Made by a program: the position numbers and the translations under genes
In this document: positions 42,822 to 51,152 of the stretch, in pieces
Position numbering within the stretch: position 1 is the first letter of the stretch
How the letters are laid out: the number at the start of each line of letters is the position of its first letter
From: Nannocystis bainbridge
GTDB lineage: Bacteria > Myxococcota_A > Polyangia > Nannocystales > Nannocystaceae
NCBI RefSeq assembly: GCF_028368995.1
Contig: NZ_JAQNDL010000003.1
Span: 2,914,001 to 2,978,000, forward strand
Direction of reading: 5' to 3'
DNA length: 64,000 nucleotides
The notes under the pieces: model-generated
Databases searched by the model: none
Told to the model about the DNA's origin: nothing
Seen by the model: the letters and a program-made list of their open reading frames with translations, nothing else

Positions 42822-44165
42822 ATGAGCCATATCCTCTTCGTCGCGGTCCTCGCCCTCAAGTCGCCGGCCGCCCCGGCCGCGGTCACGCTCGTCAAGGGCG
42901 GCGACCTCCACGTCGGCGACGGCACCGTCGTCGAGGACGCCACCATCATCATCCGCGACGGTAAGTTCGCCGCCGTCGGCGGCCCCGAGCTCACGGCCCC
43001 GAGCAACTCTGGGGTCACGCTCGTCGACGCCCGTGGCAAGATCATCACCCCCGGCCTGGTCGCCAGCGACAACCAGCTCGGCCTCGTCGAGATCGACCTC
43101 GAGGGCAGCACCCACGACGACGCCCGCGGCGGCGACCACCCGGTGCGCGCCGCTTACGACGCCAGCCGGGCCTTCAACGCCGAGTCGAGCCTGATCCAGG
43201 TCCAGGCGATCGGCGGCGTCACCACGGCCGCGGTCGCGCCCGCGGGCGGCTTGCTCTCGGGACAGGTCGCGTGGGTCGACCTCGTGCACGGCGACCACCG
43301 CGGCGCGCTGAGCAAGGCCGGCGTGGCGATCGACGGCAACCTCGGCCACAGCTACGGGGGCTCGCGCGCGGCCGCGCTGGCCAAGCTGCACGAGGTCCTC
43401 ACCGACGCGCAGGTGTTCCGCGGCCGCAAGGACGCCTACGAGCGGGCCCAGACCCGGCCGTTCGCCGCCCACGCGCTCGACCTGCAGGCGCTGCAGCCGG
43501 CGCTCGCCGGACAGATCCCGCTGACGCTGTCCGCCGACCGCGCCAGCGACATCCTCGCCGCGCTCGACCTCGCCAAGGAGTACAAGCTGCGGCTCGTGAT
43601 CGTCGGCGGCTCCGAGGCGTGGAAGGTCGCGCCCGAGCTGGCCGCCGCCAAGGTGCCCGTGGTGCTGCAGCCGACGCGCAACCTCCCGGGCAGCTTCGAC
43701 ACCCTCGGCGCCCGCCTCGACACCGCCGCCCTGCTCGCCGCCGCCGGCGTGCCCGTCGTCATCGCCTGGCTCGACGACTCGCACAACCTCCGCAACATCA
43801 CCCAGGAGGCCGGCATCGCCGTCGCCAACGGCCTGCCCTGGGCCGCCGCCCTGCGCGCGATCACCCTCGAGCCGGCCCTCGCCTACGGCCAGGGCACCAC
43901 GCACGGCAGCGTCGCCGTCGGCAAGGTCGCCAACCTCGTCGTCTGGAGCGGCGACCCACTCGAGCTCAGCAGTCGGCCCACCGACGTGCTCGTCCGCGGC
44001 CGCGCGATCCCGATGGTCTCGCGCCAGACCCTCTTGCGCGACCGCTACCGCAGCCTCGACAAGTTCGGCGCCGCCGCGCCATCGACGAACTCGAACGCGC
44101 GCCCTCGCCCCGACACCGGCGCCGCCGCGACCACCGCGACCACCGCGGCACCACCGCAAAAGTGA
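42822..44165 (+). CDS. amidohydrolase-family protein lacking the HxH metal ligands
   Basis: A 447-residue paralogue of the preceding gene. The fold is recognisable (GKIITPGLVASDNQLGLVEI, AIGGVTTAAVAPAGG, SVAVGKVANLVVWSGDP), but the HxH motif is replaced by SDNQ, and the later His ligands are also not evident. It may be a non-catalytic partner of the first amidohydrolase. The N-terminus (HILFVAVLALKSPAAPAA) may be a signal peptide. The ribosome site GAGAGGA overlaps a TGTCC-type half palindrome just before the ATG. The C-terminus is Ala/Thr-rich. Confidence 0.75.
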   Translation: MSHILFVAVLALKSPAAPAAVTLVKGGDLHVGDGTVVEDATIIIRDGKFAAVGGPELTAPSNSGVTLVDARGKIITPGLVASDNQLGLVEIDLEGSTHDDARGGDHPVRAAYDASRAFNAESSLIQVQAIGGVTTAAVAPAGGLLSGQVAWVDLVHGDHRGALSKAGVAIDGNLGHSYGGSRAAALAKLHEVLTDAQVFRGRKDAYERAQTRPFAAHALDLQALQPALAGQIPLTLSADRASDILAALDLAKEYKLRLVIVGGSEAWKVAPELAAAKVPVVLQPTRNLPGSFDTLGARLDTAALLAAAGVPVVIAWLDDSHNLRNITQEAGIAVANGLPWAAALRAITLEPALAYGQGTTHGSVAVGKVANLVVWSGDPLELSSRPTDVLVRGRAIPMVSRQTLLRDRYRSLDKFGAAAPSTNSNARPRPDTGAAATTATTAAPPQK

Positions 44166-44203
44166 CGCCCCCGCCCGCCTCGCGGTATAGATCGAGGGTC
44201 CCC

Positions 44204-44584
44204 ATGACGAGTCATCATAGAAGCCCCCACCAGCTCGAGCACGGCCCGATCTTCTCGTGGCACCGCGACCACAACGGCTTCATCTTCACCTCGGGGCACG
44301 CCGCCGTCGACGTCGAGTCCCTCGGCATCACCCCCGGGGACCTCGTCGCCGAGACCCACGCGACCCTCAACAACCTCCGCCGCACCCTCGAGAAGGCCGG
44401 CTCGAGCCTCGAGAAGGTGCTGAAGATCACCGCCTACATCACCGACATGGGCCAGTTCGCCGCCTTTAATAAGGCCTACGCCCATTTCTTCCCCGGCCCG
44501 AAGATCCCCGCCCGCACCTGCATCGAGGTGTCGCGCCTGCCCTTCAACTTCAAGGTCGAGATCGAAGCCGTCGCGCACCTGTGA
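44204..44584 (+). CDS. ridA: RidA-family enamine/imine deaminase
   Basis: A 126-residue protein with the YjgF/YER057c/UK114 pattern: FIFTSGHAAVD, TLNNLRRTLEKAGSSLEKVL, and the active-site Arg/Glu in KIPARTCIEVSRLPFNFKVE. RidA hydrolyses reactive 2-aminoacrylate-type imines from PLP enzymes. A TATAGA box lies 12 bases upstream of the ATG. The last 52 bases recur, diverged, at 45922-45966 beyond the PIN-domain module. Confidence 0.9.
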   Translation: MTSHHRSPHQLEHGPIFSWHRDHNGFIFTSGHAAVDVESLGITPGDLVAETHATLNNLRRTLEKAGSSLEKVLKITAYITDMGQFAAFNKAYAHFFPGPKIPARTCIEVSRLPFNFKVEIEAVAHL

Positions 44585-44587
44585 GCC

Positions 44588-45082
44588 CTAATCCGACGCC
44601 TCGTCCTCGAAAGCAAATCGACCTTGTTTGTCGAGGAAATCCTTCGGGTGCCGAACGGCGACCGCGAGATCACGTAGTAAGGCTACGTGATCGCCATCGA
44701 TCGCCACCATCGTGCTCGCGTTGCAGCGGAGCGCGCAGGCGGCGATCATCGCGTCATACTTGAGGTAAGTATGACTGAGGCCCGTGCTCGTCTTGACGGC
44801 GTGCAATTTTGCCATCGGCATGCGTAAGCCGAGAATCGTCGCTGCCCGCTCGTCGAACGCAACGACGGTGATCCCCTTCACATGAGGAATCGGTTGCCCC
44901 CTCTGGCGCATCAACTCGGCGATCGTCGGTGCAGCCACAAAGAGCTCACGACCCGTACTGCACATCGCCTGACAAAACTTGACACATTCGCGAGAGACGG
45001 GTTCCTCGGGTCGTTCACCGAGGAATCGCATAAAGACTCCGGTATCGACCATGGCAGTCGAAGGCAGTGCCAAATCACCCAT
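44588..45082 (-). CDS. PIN-domain ribonuclease-like protein
   Basis: A 164-residue protein with the acidic PIN residues in order: Asp13 (MVDTGVFMRFL), Glu56 (PTIAELMRQ), Asp110 (LKYDAMIAACAL) and Asp129/Asp131 (VAIDGDH). PIN proteins are Mg-dependent RNases, often toxins of the VapC type. It overlaps the upstream gene by eight bases, a typical toxin-antitoxin layout, although that partner is much longer than usual antitoxins. The gene sits 3 bases from the ridA stop. Base composition is less GC-rich than neighbours. Confidence 0.82.
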   Translation of the reverse strand: MGDLALPSTAMVDTGVFMRFLGERPEEPVSRECVKFCQAMCSTGRELFVAAPTIAELMRQRGQPIPHVKGITVVAFDERAATILGLRMPMAKLHAVKTSTGLSHTYLKYDAMIAACALRCNASTMVAIDGDHVALLRDLAVAVRHPKDFLDKQGRFAFEDEASD

Positions 45083-45821
45083 CGAGCCGTCCCTTCTCGG
45101 GGTCGTTCACAGCGCGGTACCAGTCGCGCCATACGCGTTGCGGATCCACGTCTTCGTCGAGCGGTTCAAAGTTCATGAGTCTACCCGTTGCGATCGTACC
45201 GTCGAGGTCACGTGAGACCTTCGCTTCGATTTCGATCTCGCGGTACAGGTAAGGCCCTAATTTGCGGGCGGTCGTCTGATCCGTCTGCAGAGAAAAGTCT
45301 TCCTCTAACCGACTTTCAAACCGGATAATAGGTTGCTTGCCACCTATCCGTATCGGCCGCGCGCGGATGGAGAGCAAGGAATCGAGGGGAGGAGCTACAT
45401 CTTGTTCGATCGCCTTGAGGGGTCTGCTCCATGTCGCGATCTGGACTCGCGCAACTTCCCCTGGAGCGAGACGTCGCATGGCGTTCCGCGCCCGGTCCAC
45501 GCGCTCCTTTGTCCCGCGCGGTAGCTCTTCTGAACCACCGATCTGCCGACGCGAAAGCTCAGCCATCTCGCGCGCGAACCGGAGGTCGCTCGGTTTGGCT
45601 GCAATCGCCACGCACTTGTTGAACACTTCAAGCCCGACGAGATCGAGAGACTTCTCCTGCATCTCCGCATTGGCTTCGACGAGTGCGAAGAACGCAGCCG
45701 CGAGTTCGAGAAGCGTCGCGGTCTTCACGGTACTGGGCTCGAGACCAGGCCCATCCAGCTCAAGCAGCAACCGGTCGGGTGGGACGACGCTCGGCGCGTC
45801 CTCTCGGCTGCGGCGCGACAT
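45075..45821 (-). CDS. uncharacterised partner of the PIN-domain gene
   Basis: A 248-residue soluble protein overlapping the PIN gene by eight bases, so the two are translationally coupled, with this one first. The N-terminal half is helical (VKTATLLELAAAFFALVEANAEM, LEVFNKCVAIAAKPSDLRFAREM); the C-terminal half is beta-rich (PIRIGGKQPIIRFESRLEEDF, LYREIEIEAKVSRDLDGTI). I do not recognise the family. Position suggests an antitoxin or regulator role, but its size and fold are unlike known VapB proteins. Codon use is atypical for the window. Confidence 0.65.
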   Translation of the reverse strand: MSRRSREDAPSVVPPDRLLLELDGPGLEPSTVKTATLLELAAAFFALVEANAEMQEKSLDLVGLEVFNKCVAIAAKPSDLRFAREMAELSRRQIGGSEELPRGTKERVDRARNAMRRLAPGEVARVQIATWSRPLKAIEQDVAPPLDSLLSIRARPIRIGGKQPIIRFESRLEEDFSLQTDQTTARKLGPYLYREIEIEAKVSRDLDGTIATGRLMNFEPLDEDVDPQRVWRDWYRAVNDPEKGRLDG

Positions 45822-46393
45822 AAATCCATCCTATCACTTGCGATCCATCACGCCAAGTCGCCGTCCGTGATCCTGCGCATGGATCTTGTTCGGTCTGGAA
45901 TCTTCCTTCGCATTCGAAGGCGCGCCTGCCCTCAAGGTCGAGCTCGAAGCTGTGGTTCATCTCTGAACAGCTTCGAGGCGAAGGCTGCCGTCTCGAAGCT
46001 ACGGCTTGTCGCGCGCCCGACATCGTCACCCCATCCTGTCGACTGCCTCACTTTCGGTGACCTCGTCCCGCGCGTCCTCGACAGCGAGCTCGAAAACATC
46101 AAGGGCCAGTTCTCTGATGACACGGAGGCCGACCGACTCGGCCTCGAGGACCGCCACGAACTCTATTTCAAGACCGTCTCGGGCAGGAGACGCGCTCCTG
46201 GTCCTTGTGGACCTATGAGCCCGAGCCGGAACGATTGTCACTCGATTCGAGTTCAGCTCTCTCGACGACCCCTCGAAGCCGTCGGGCTCACGATAGCGTC
46301 GAGCCTGCCGGCATCCGGCTTTGGGCGCTCCAACCCGGATTTGCGACATCAGCGTCATTGCCTCGATTTTCGGTCGTGATAGCTTGCCTCCGC
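45822..46393. other. degenerate gap holding a ridA 3'-end remnant
   Basis: No convincing gene is found on either strand. Bases 45922-45966 align with the end of ridA (44533-44584): GCGCCTGCCC then TCAAGGTCGAG, ending in a stop, with translation LKVELEAVVHL against FKVEIEAVAHL. The remainder (45967-46370) looks like decayed coding sequence with mixed composition. TAGCTT at 46380-46385 is eight bases before the next ATG. Confidence 0.6.
46380..46385 (+). promoter_or_regulatory. -10-like TAGCTT 8 bases before ATG 46394
   Basis: The context TCGTGATAGCTTG is repeated exactly upstream of the Thr-rich lipoprotein gene at 60859 (about 60774-60786). A TG two bases before the hexamer gives an extended -10. 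Two related lipoprotein genes thus share a promoter element. Confidence 0.5.
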
Positions 46394-47272
46394 ATGCGGA
46401 CATTTTGCGCGTATTCGTTCTCAGTCTTCGCTTTTTTGTCGGTCGCCTGTAGCGACTCCGAGAGCCCGCTGACCGCCGGACCGATGGCGGGTCAAAACAC
46501 AGGCCCCTGTATTCAGGGCCAGTGCCTCCCGGGGCTCATGTGCTTCGCCGGCGCCTGCGAGCCCGCCGGCGGCAACAGCCAGGGCCACAGCAGTCAGCCG
46601 CCCGGCGACGACACCTCGAGCAGCGGCGGCACCGACCCCACCGAGGGCGCCACCGGCAGCGCCACGAAAGCGACCGCGGACAGCATCGACCCCGGCACCA
46701 CCGGCGACGAGCCCTCGAGCACGACCAGCGTCACCACCACCGGCGTCGACGAGACCACCGACCGGCCCTCCACCTCCGACTGGCCGAGCAGCGACTCCGA
46801 CACCGAGAGCGACTCGGGCAGCTTCATCACCTCGGACACCAGCGACGACAGCGGCAGCTTCATCGAGCCGCCCGAGGACGCCTGCGACGGATGCGGCGCC
46901 AACCAGGTGTGCATCGTCGTCGACGACATCCCGCAATGCACCGCCAAGTGCGACCCGCTGATCAAGGCCTTCTGCGGCGCCGACAACGTGTGCGTGCCGG
47001 TGGAGGACCAGTTCGCCTGCGCCCCGGACGCCTCCGGCAACACCGGCAAGGTCGGCGACGGCTGCATCTACGGCAACGGCTGCGACCCGGGCAACATCTG
47101 CCTCTCCGGCCCGTACGTGGCCGGCTGCAACGGTCAGGCCTGCTGCTCGCCCTTCTGCGACACCGACCTCGCCGACCCGTGCGTGCAGTACCAGATGCAG
47201 TGCGTCGCCTGGTACGAGATGGGCCTGGCCCCGGCGGGCCTCGAGGACGTCGGGGTCTGCATCATCCCGTAG
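46394..47272 (+). CDS. lipoprotein with Ser/Thr/Asp-rich linker and Cys-rich domain
   Basis: A 292-residue protein. Signal YSFSVFAFLSVAC, lipobox Cys19. A small Cys-rich knot (CIQGQCLPGLMCFAGAC) follows, then a linker of Ser, Thr, Gly and Asp (about 60-150), then a C-terminal domain with some 16 Cys (CDGCGANQVCIVVDDIPQC and onward, GNGCDPGNICLSG). Same plan as the lipoproteins at 1945 and 34666. Start chosen at the ATG after the TAGCTT box. Function unknown. Confidence 0.72.
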   Translation: MRTFCAYSFSVFAFLSVACSDSESPLTAGPMAGQNTGPCIQGQCLPGLMCFAGACEPAGGNSQGHSSQPPGDDTSSSGGTDPTEGATGSATKATADSIDPGTTGDEPSSTTSVTTTGVDETTDRPSTSDWPSSDSDTESDSGSFITSDTSDDSGSFIEPPEDACDGCGANQVCIVVDDIPQCTAKCDPLIKAFCGADNVCVPVEDQFACAPDASGNTGKVGDGCIYGNGCDPGNICLSGPYVAGCNGQACCSPFCDTDLADPCVQYQMQCVAWYEMGLAPAGLEDVGVCIIP

Positions 47273-47419
47273 CGACGCGCTTCGCGGCAGGCCGTCCGAT
47301 GGACGCCCGCCGCCCTTGAAAGCATCGACGCGCACTTCGAGAACAAGGGCAGCCTGCCAGCGCAGCCGCGATCGCCGGATCGCAGCTGCACTTCGCCCTC
47401 TTCGCCCTGCACTTATGCG

Positions 47420-47476
47420 AATGTCCCGAGGGACATGTTACGAGGGACATGCCCTTTCAGGCATGTCCCTCGGGAC
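47420..47476. terminator. nested palindromes between convergent genes
   Basis: CGAGGGACATGCC, CTTTCA, GGCATGTCCCTCG (47441-47472) is a perfect 13-bp stem; before it CATGTCC-type half-sites (ATGTCCCGAGGGACAT) form a second smaller hairpin. It ends at the stop of the pirin gene and is a strong candidate bidirectional terminator. Confidence 0.75.
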
Positions 47477-48385
47477 TCATGCGTGCGCGAACTTCGGCTC
47501 GTCGACCAGCGGGATGAACTCGAGCTCGTCGCCGGGCACCCGGGCGAAGCGCTGCTCCTTCCATTCCTGGGCCGCCTGCTTGATGCGGTCCTGCGAGCTC
47601 GACACGAAGTTCCACCAGATGTAGCGCGGCTCCTCGAGCGGCTCGCCGCCGATCAGCGCCACCCGCGTCGGCACCGTCGCTGTCAGCGGCTCCACCGCCC
47701 CGCGCCTCAGCACCGCCATCGTCCGCGGCGGCACGATCCTGTCGCCGCTGCGCAGCTCGCCCTCGACCACGTACACCGCCCGCTCGGTCGCCGGCGGCAG
47801 CTCGAACTTCGCCCCCGGCTCGAGCAGCGCCTCGACGTAGACCAGCGGCGACGCGATCGGCGTCGGCGCGGTGACTCCGTAGGCCGAGCCAGCCAGCACG
47901 CGCAGGCGCACGCCGGGGCTCGAGAGCTCGGGGATCGTCTCGGCCGGGTGGTGCGAGAACGCCGGCTCCGACTCCTCGGCCGCGCGCGGCAGCGCGACCC
48001 ACAGCTGCAGCCCGTGCAGCCTCGGCCCCTGCGCGCGCGACTCCGCGGGCGTGCGCTCCGAATGCACGATCCCCCGACCGGCTGTCATCCAGTTGACCGC
48101 GCCAGGCCGGATCGCCTGCAGCGAGCCCACGCTGTCGCGGTGGAGGATCTCGCCGTCGAACAGGTAGGTCACCGTCGCCAGGCCGATGTGCGGGTGCGGC
48201 CGCACGTCCATCCCCAGGCCCGCCTCGAGGTGCGCCGGTCCCATGTGATCGAAGAACGCGAACGGGCCGACCATGCGCCGCGCCGGCGCCGGCAGCACGC
48301 GACCGACCTCGAACGCGTCGAGCTGCCGGGTGCGCGCCGCGATCTCGAGCTCGATCGCCGTGTCCGTGGATTCGTCTGCTTGCAT
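47477..48385 (-). CDS. pirin-family protein
   Basis: A 302-residue bicupin. The N-terminal domain has the pirin metal-site pattern: FDHMGP, RPHPHIGLATVTYLFDG (two His), and GIVHSE (His and Glu). Some pirins have quercetin 2,3-dioxygenase activity; others are redox sensors. ATG 48385 has GGGAG seven bases upstream and is preferred to GTG 48391. It is the last gene of a yceI-osmC-pirin unit, a stress-related combination. Confidence 0.9.
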   Translation of the reverse strand: MQADESTDTAIELEIAARTRQLDAFEVGRVLPAPARRMVGPFAFFDHMGPAHLEAGLGMDVRPHPHIGLATVTYLFDGEILHRDSVGSLQAIRPGAVNWMTAGRGIVHSERTPAESRAQGPRLHGLQLWVALPRAAEESEPAFSHHPAETIPELSSPGVRLRVLAGSAYGVTAPTPIASPLVYVEALLEPGAKFELPPATERAVYVVEGELRSGDRIVPPRTMAVLRRGAVEPLTATVPTRVALIGGEPLEEPRYIWWNFVSSSQDRIKQAAQEWKEQRFARVPGDELEFIPLVDEPKFAHA

Positions 48386-48409
48386 GGTCACACTCCCGTG
48401 GCCCGAAGG

Positions 48410-48808
48410 TCAGGCCAGCGATTGACGGATCTCCACCGTCGCCGTCGTCATCAACTTGTGGATCGGGCACCGCAGCACGGTCTCGTGCAGCTTGTGCTTG
48501 TCGGCGTCGCTGAGCGCGCCCTCGAAGCCGAGCTTGACGTTCAGCACGTAGGTGCCCTGGCGCTCCTGCGAGTCGTCACGCTCGACCTCGACCGTGACGC
48601 GCTCGAGCGCGATGCCCCGCGACTTGGCGTAGACGCAGGCGGTCAGGGCCTTGCAAGTCGCCAGCGAGGCGTCGAAAAGGTCGTGCGGGCCAGGGGCCGA
48701 GGCCGCGCCGCCGAGCGCGCCGCTCACGTCGGCGTGCAGCGTGTGCGCGTCGATCGACACGACCTGGCGGAATTGCGGGGGGCTCTCGTTCGTCGAGCGG
48801 ATCGTCAT
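48410..48808 (-). CDS. OsmC-family peroxide reductase-like protein
   Basis: A 132-residue OsmC/Ohr-superfamily protein: PGPHDLFDASLATCKALTACVYA holds the first redox Cys, and VLRCPIHKLM the second. Members reduce organic hydroperoxides through this Cys pair. It lies five bases downstream of the yceI-like gene and 24 bases before the pirin gene. Confidence 0.88.
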   Translation of the reverse strand: MTIRSTNESPPQFRQVVSIDAHTLHADVSGALGGAASAPGPHDLFDASLATCKALTACVYAKSRGIALERVTVEVERDDSQERQGTYVLNVKLGFEGALSDADKHKLHETVLRCPIHKLMTTATVEIRQSLA

Positions 48809-48813
48809 GGGTC

Positions 48814-49362
48814 TCACTTCTGTTTTACCAGAGAGACCTCGATGTTGATCGTGACCTCGTCGCCGACCATCGCCCCGCCGAGCTCGAGCAGGGCGTTCCA
48901 TGTGATGCCGAACTCGGAGCGGCGAATCTTGGTCTTGGCCGACGCGCCGATGCGGGTGTTGCCCCACGGGTCGGCGGTCTCGCCGGTGACGTCCTCGACC
49001 TTGAGCACGACCTCACGCGTCTGGTCGCGGATCGTCAGGTCGCCGACCAAATCGTAGCCGTCGTCCGTGCGGGTCACGCGCTTGGAGGCGAAGGTCATGG
49101 TGGGGAACTTGTCGGCGTCGAAGAAATCGGCGCTGCGCAGGTGGGCGTCGCGCTGCTCCTCGCGGGTGTGGATCGAGCCGATCTCGACGGTGGCGGTGAC
49201 GCGAGCAGCAGACGGATCCTGCGAGTCGAGCACCACTTCGCCGGCGAACTTCTTGAACTCACCGCGGACGTTGGTAATCATCATGTGGCGGACGCTGAAG
49301 CCGACGCTCGAGTGCGAGGGGTCGATGTTCCAGCGGGTGGCGGTGTTCGAGGCAGTCGTCAT
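48814..49362 (-). CDS. YceI-family polyisoprenoid-binding-like protein
   Basis: A 182-residue lipocalin-like protein with YceI hallmarks: WNIDPSHSSVGFSVRHMMIT, VRGEFKKFAGEV, HLRSADFFDADKFPTMTF, and GDLTIRDQTREV. It lacks a signal peptide, so a cytoplasmic form is likely. YceI proteins bind isoprenoid quinone-like molecules. First gene of the stress operon. Confidence 0.9.
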   Translation of the reverse strand: MTTASNTATRWNIDPSHSSVGFSVRHMMITNVRGEFKKFAGEVVLDSQDPSAARVTATVEIGSIHTREEQRDAHLRSADFFDADKFPTMTFASKRVTRTDDGYDLVGDLTIRDQTREVVLKVEDVTGETADPWGNTRIGASAKTKIRRSEFGITWNALLELGGAMVGDEVTINIEVSLVKQK

Positions 49363-49631
49363 GGATCCCAGGGTGAGCCCCGCCCGCGCCGACCACTAGC
49401 CCTCGCGCGGCGAACCGATTGTTGCTCTCGGGCGAACAATCGCGCGGCGCTGTCCTGACGCGGCGGTCGCTTCGCTAGCGCCCGCGATCGTGCTTCGCGT
49501 CGTGGTGAGGCTGCCGGGCCATCGGCGCAGTGCTTACTTTCGTGCTCCGGGCGGTGAGCCTGCGGGGCGACCGGACCGCGACGGGCCTGCTGTCCTGCTT
49601 CGCGAATTGCCGACTGCGCCTCGCGGGGGGC

Positions 49632-49723
49632 CCGGGGAAGGGTCGGTCGCGAGTTCAGCGTCTGCATGCGCGCTCGTGCCTCGCGCTCATGCTGCCTCGT
49701 ATTCGCGACCGACCCTTCCCCGG
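49632..49723. repeat. long inverted repeat, possible structured RNA
   Basis: A 21-base arm at 49632-49652 (CCGGGGAAGGGTCGGTCGCG plus A) is matched exactly by its reverse complement at 49703-49723. The 50-base interior contains a further partial inverted repeat around GCATGCGCGC and GCGCTCATGC. No gene covers this place. Confidence 0.7.
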
Positions 49724-49731
49724 ACCCCTGG

Positions 49732-49846
49732 CACGGCTGCAGCCGTGAGGGGCCGACCCGCCGTCGTGGGCTCCGCTGGCGGATGTCCTCCGGGACAGGT
49801 TCATGAGCGGGCGTCGGACGGCCAGGGCTGGCCGCCCGACACCCGC
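49732..49846. repeat. further hairpins downstream of the long inverted repeat
   Basis: CACGGCTGCAGCCGTG (49732-49747) is a perfect 16-base palindrome. GATGTCCTCCGGGACAGG lies at about 49785-49800 (a TGTCC copy). At 49807-49846 an 18-bp stem with two mismatches and a GGGC loop (arms GCGGGCGTCGGACGGCCA and TGGCCGCCCGACACCCGC) forms. With the preceding inverted repeat this gives about 215 bases of closely packed hairpins. Confidence 0.6.
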
Positions 49847-50051
49847 CGTCTCGCGTCATTCACGGCGTGTCCTTCTGGCGGCTCGTCGTCACGCTCGAGC
49901 GCCCCGTAACGCCGGCAGGATCCCGACACCTGCCGCCTCGCTTCCTCGGGCGACGTCTCACGACGAACGACAGCACGGCCGCGATGCGCATCATCGCGGG
50001 AGTCCAGGGACCGCAGGCTCGCACATCAGGTCGTGGCTTTTATTGGGATGT
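49847..50051. other. gap without recognised feature
   Basis: Between the hairpin cluster and the small lipoprotein gene I see nothing with coding character or clear signals. The sequence 49363-49631, upstream of yceI, is likewise non-coding and presumably holds the promoter of the yceI operon. Confidence 0.4.
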
Positions 50052-50495
50052 TCACGACGGGGGCGGCGGGCAAGTCGGTGCTGCATCGCCGCAACGCGCC
50101 TCGAGCATCCCCGCGTCGACGATGTCGAGGACCTCGCACGGCGGCGACGGCGGCCGGTCTTTCCTCTCACAATGCACCCACTGCCCCATCCGGACGCGTC
50201 CCGTCTCGGCGGGCGTGATGTACACGATGGTCTGCCCCTCCTCCTGCCGCGAGGCGATCGCCCGCACGCAATCGATCGGCAACGAGTCGCACGCGTCGCG
50301 CCCCATCGCCGTCACCACCGACGCCGCGGCTACAGGGACCACCGGCGCCGCGACCTCATGCACCGCCGGGACCGCGCTAGCGGGCTCTGCCTCGTGCCCC
50401 GCGGCAGCTCTCTCGACCGGAGCCCCTGTACACGCAGCCACCATGATGATGATCACCGCAGCCCACATCCCTCGCATCGACCGGTCGTGATTCAT
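50052..50495 (-). CDS. small putative lipoprotein
   Basis: A 147-residue protein. Signal MRGMWAAVIIIMVAACTG with lipobox Cys near 22, then an Ala/Val/Pro linker and a small domain with six Cys (DACDSLPIDCVRAIASRQEE, GQTIVYITPAETG, WVHCERK, CEVLDIV). Start at 50495 chosen as the Met before the signal. Not recognised. It sits within an otherwise non-coding, repeat-rich stretch. Confidence 0.6.
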   Translation of the reverse strand: MNHDRSMRGMWAAVIIIMVAACTGAPVERAAAGHEAEPASAVPAVHEVAAPVVPVAAASVVTAMGRDACDSLPIDCVRAIASRQEEGQTIVYITPAETGRVRMGQWVHCERKDRPPSPPCEVLDIVDAGMLEARCGDAAPTCPPPPS

Positions 50496-50627
50496 CGCGG
50501 CTCCCCTCGCGAGCGGGACGGTAGCATCGGCATCGCTCCTGGGCAGACCCAACGCCGGTGCACCTGCGGCTTCATCCCGCGTCTTTCGAATTCAGTGCTC
50601 GCGCTCGCCATCCGCCAGCGCGTGCTT

Positions 50628-50858
50628 ACAACCTTCGTCCGCTCACCATCGCCAGCGCGGGGCCTCGACCATCGTCTGCTCGGCGTCCAACCAGCGCAGG
50701 ACCACGACCTCCGTCCGCTCGTCGTCCCGCCCATGGGGATCACGACCTCCGTCCGCTCGTCGTCTCCCGCCCTTGGGGATCACGACCATCGCCCGCTCGT
50801 CATCCCGCCCGTGGCGACCACGACCATCGCCCGCGCGTCATCCCACCAGAGCGGGGCC
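50628..50858. repeat. 38-40-bp direct repeats
   Basis: Units beginning CACGACC occur at 50703, 50741, 50781 and 50819 (spacing 38, 40, 38), each about CACGACCTCCGTCCGCTCGT followed by CGTCCCGCCCNTGGGGAT. Two more diverged units precede them from about 50628. No protein is supported. The rest of 50496-51110 holds no recognisable gene. Confidence 0.75.
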
Positions 50859-51109
50859 ACCACGCTCTCCGCAGGCGGACGGGAGGCGGCGCAGTGGGAC
50901 GCAGCCGGGGGCCCCATGCCTCGCGCGGAGACGCCGCGCCGATCTTCGGACTCGCCGATGTTCCCCTCGGCGTCGAGCACGTGGCATGGCAGGTCCGGCG
51001 TCGCGACGGGACCCGCTGCGCCGCCTCCCGTCCGCCCCACGACGATCGCCGAGGCCCCGCCCCTCGAAGACAAGACGATCGCCTCGAAGAGCCCGAGACG
51101 ATCGCCAGA

Positions 51110-51142
51110 GAAAATCGCCTCGAGGAGCAGCCCCCTCGAGGC
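51110..51142 (-). terminator. intrinsic terminator of speA
   Basis: On the minus strand, just past the speA stop (51153), GCCTCGAG, a 10-base loop and CTCGAGGC form an 8-bp hairpin followed by GATTTTCTC. It is one of the few terminators here with a T run. Confidence 0.65.
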
Positions 51143-51152
51143 AATCGCCCGC

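Noticed and set aside
46026..46403. A possible 125-residue minus-strand gene in the gap after the PIN module
   Set aside because: No recognisable domain, no ribosome site, and a composition that looks like decayed sequence; it overlaps the promoter of the lipoprotein gene.
49363..49860. Possible Arg/Ala-rich genes on either strand upstream of yceI
   Set aside because: The frames are Arg-, Pro- and Ala-rich shadows without codon bias, and the stretch is dominated by inverted repeats.
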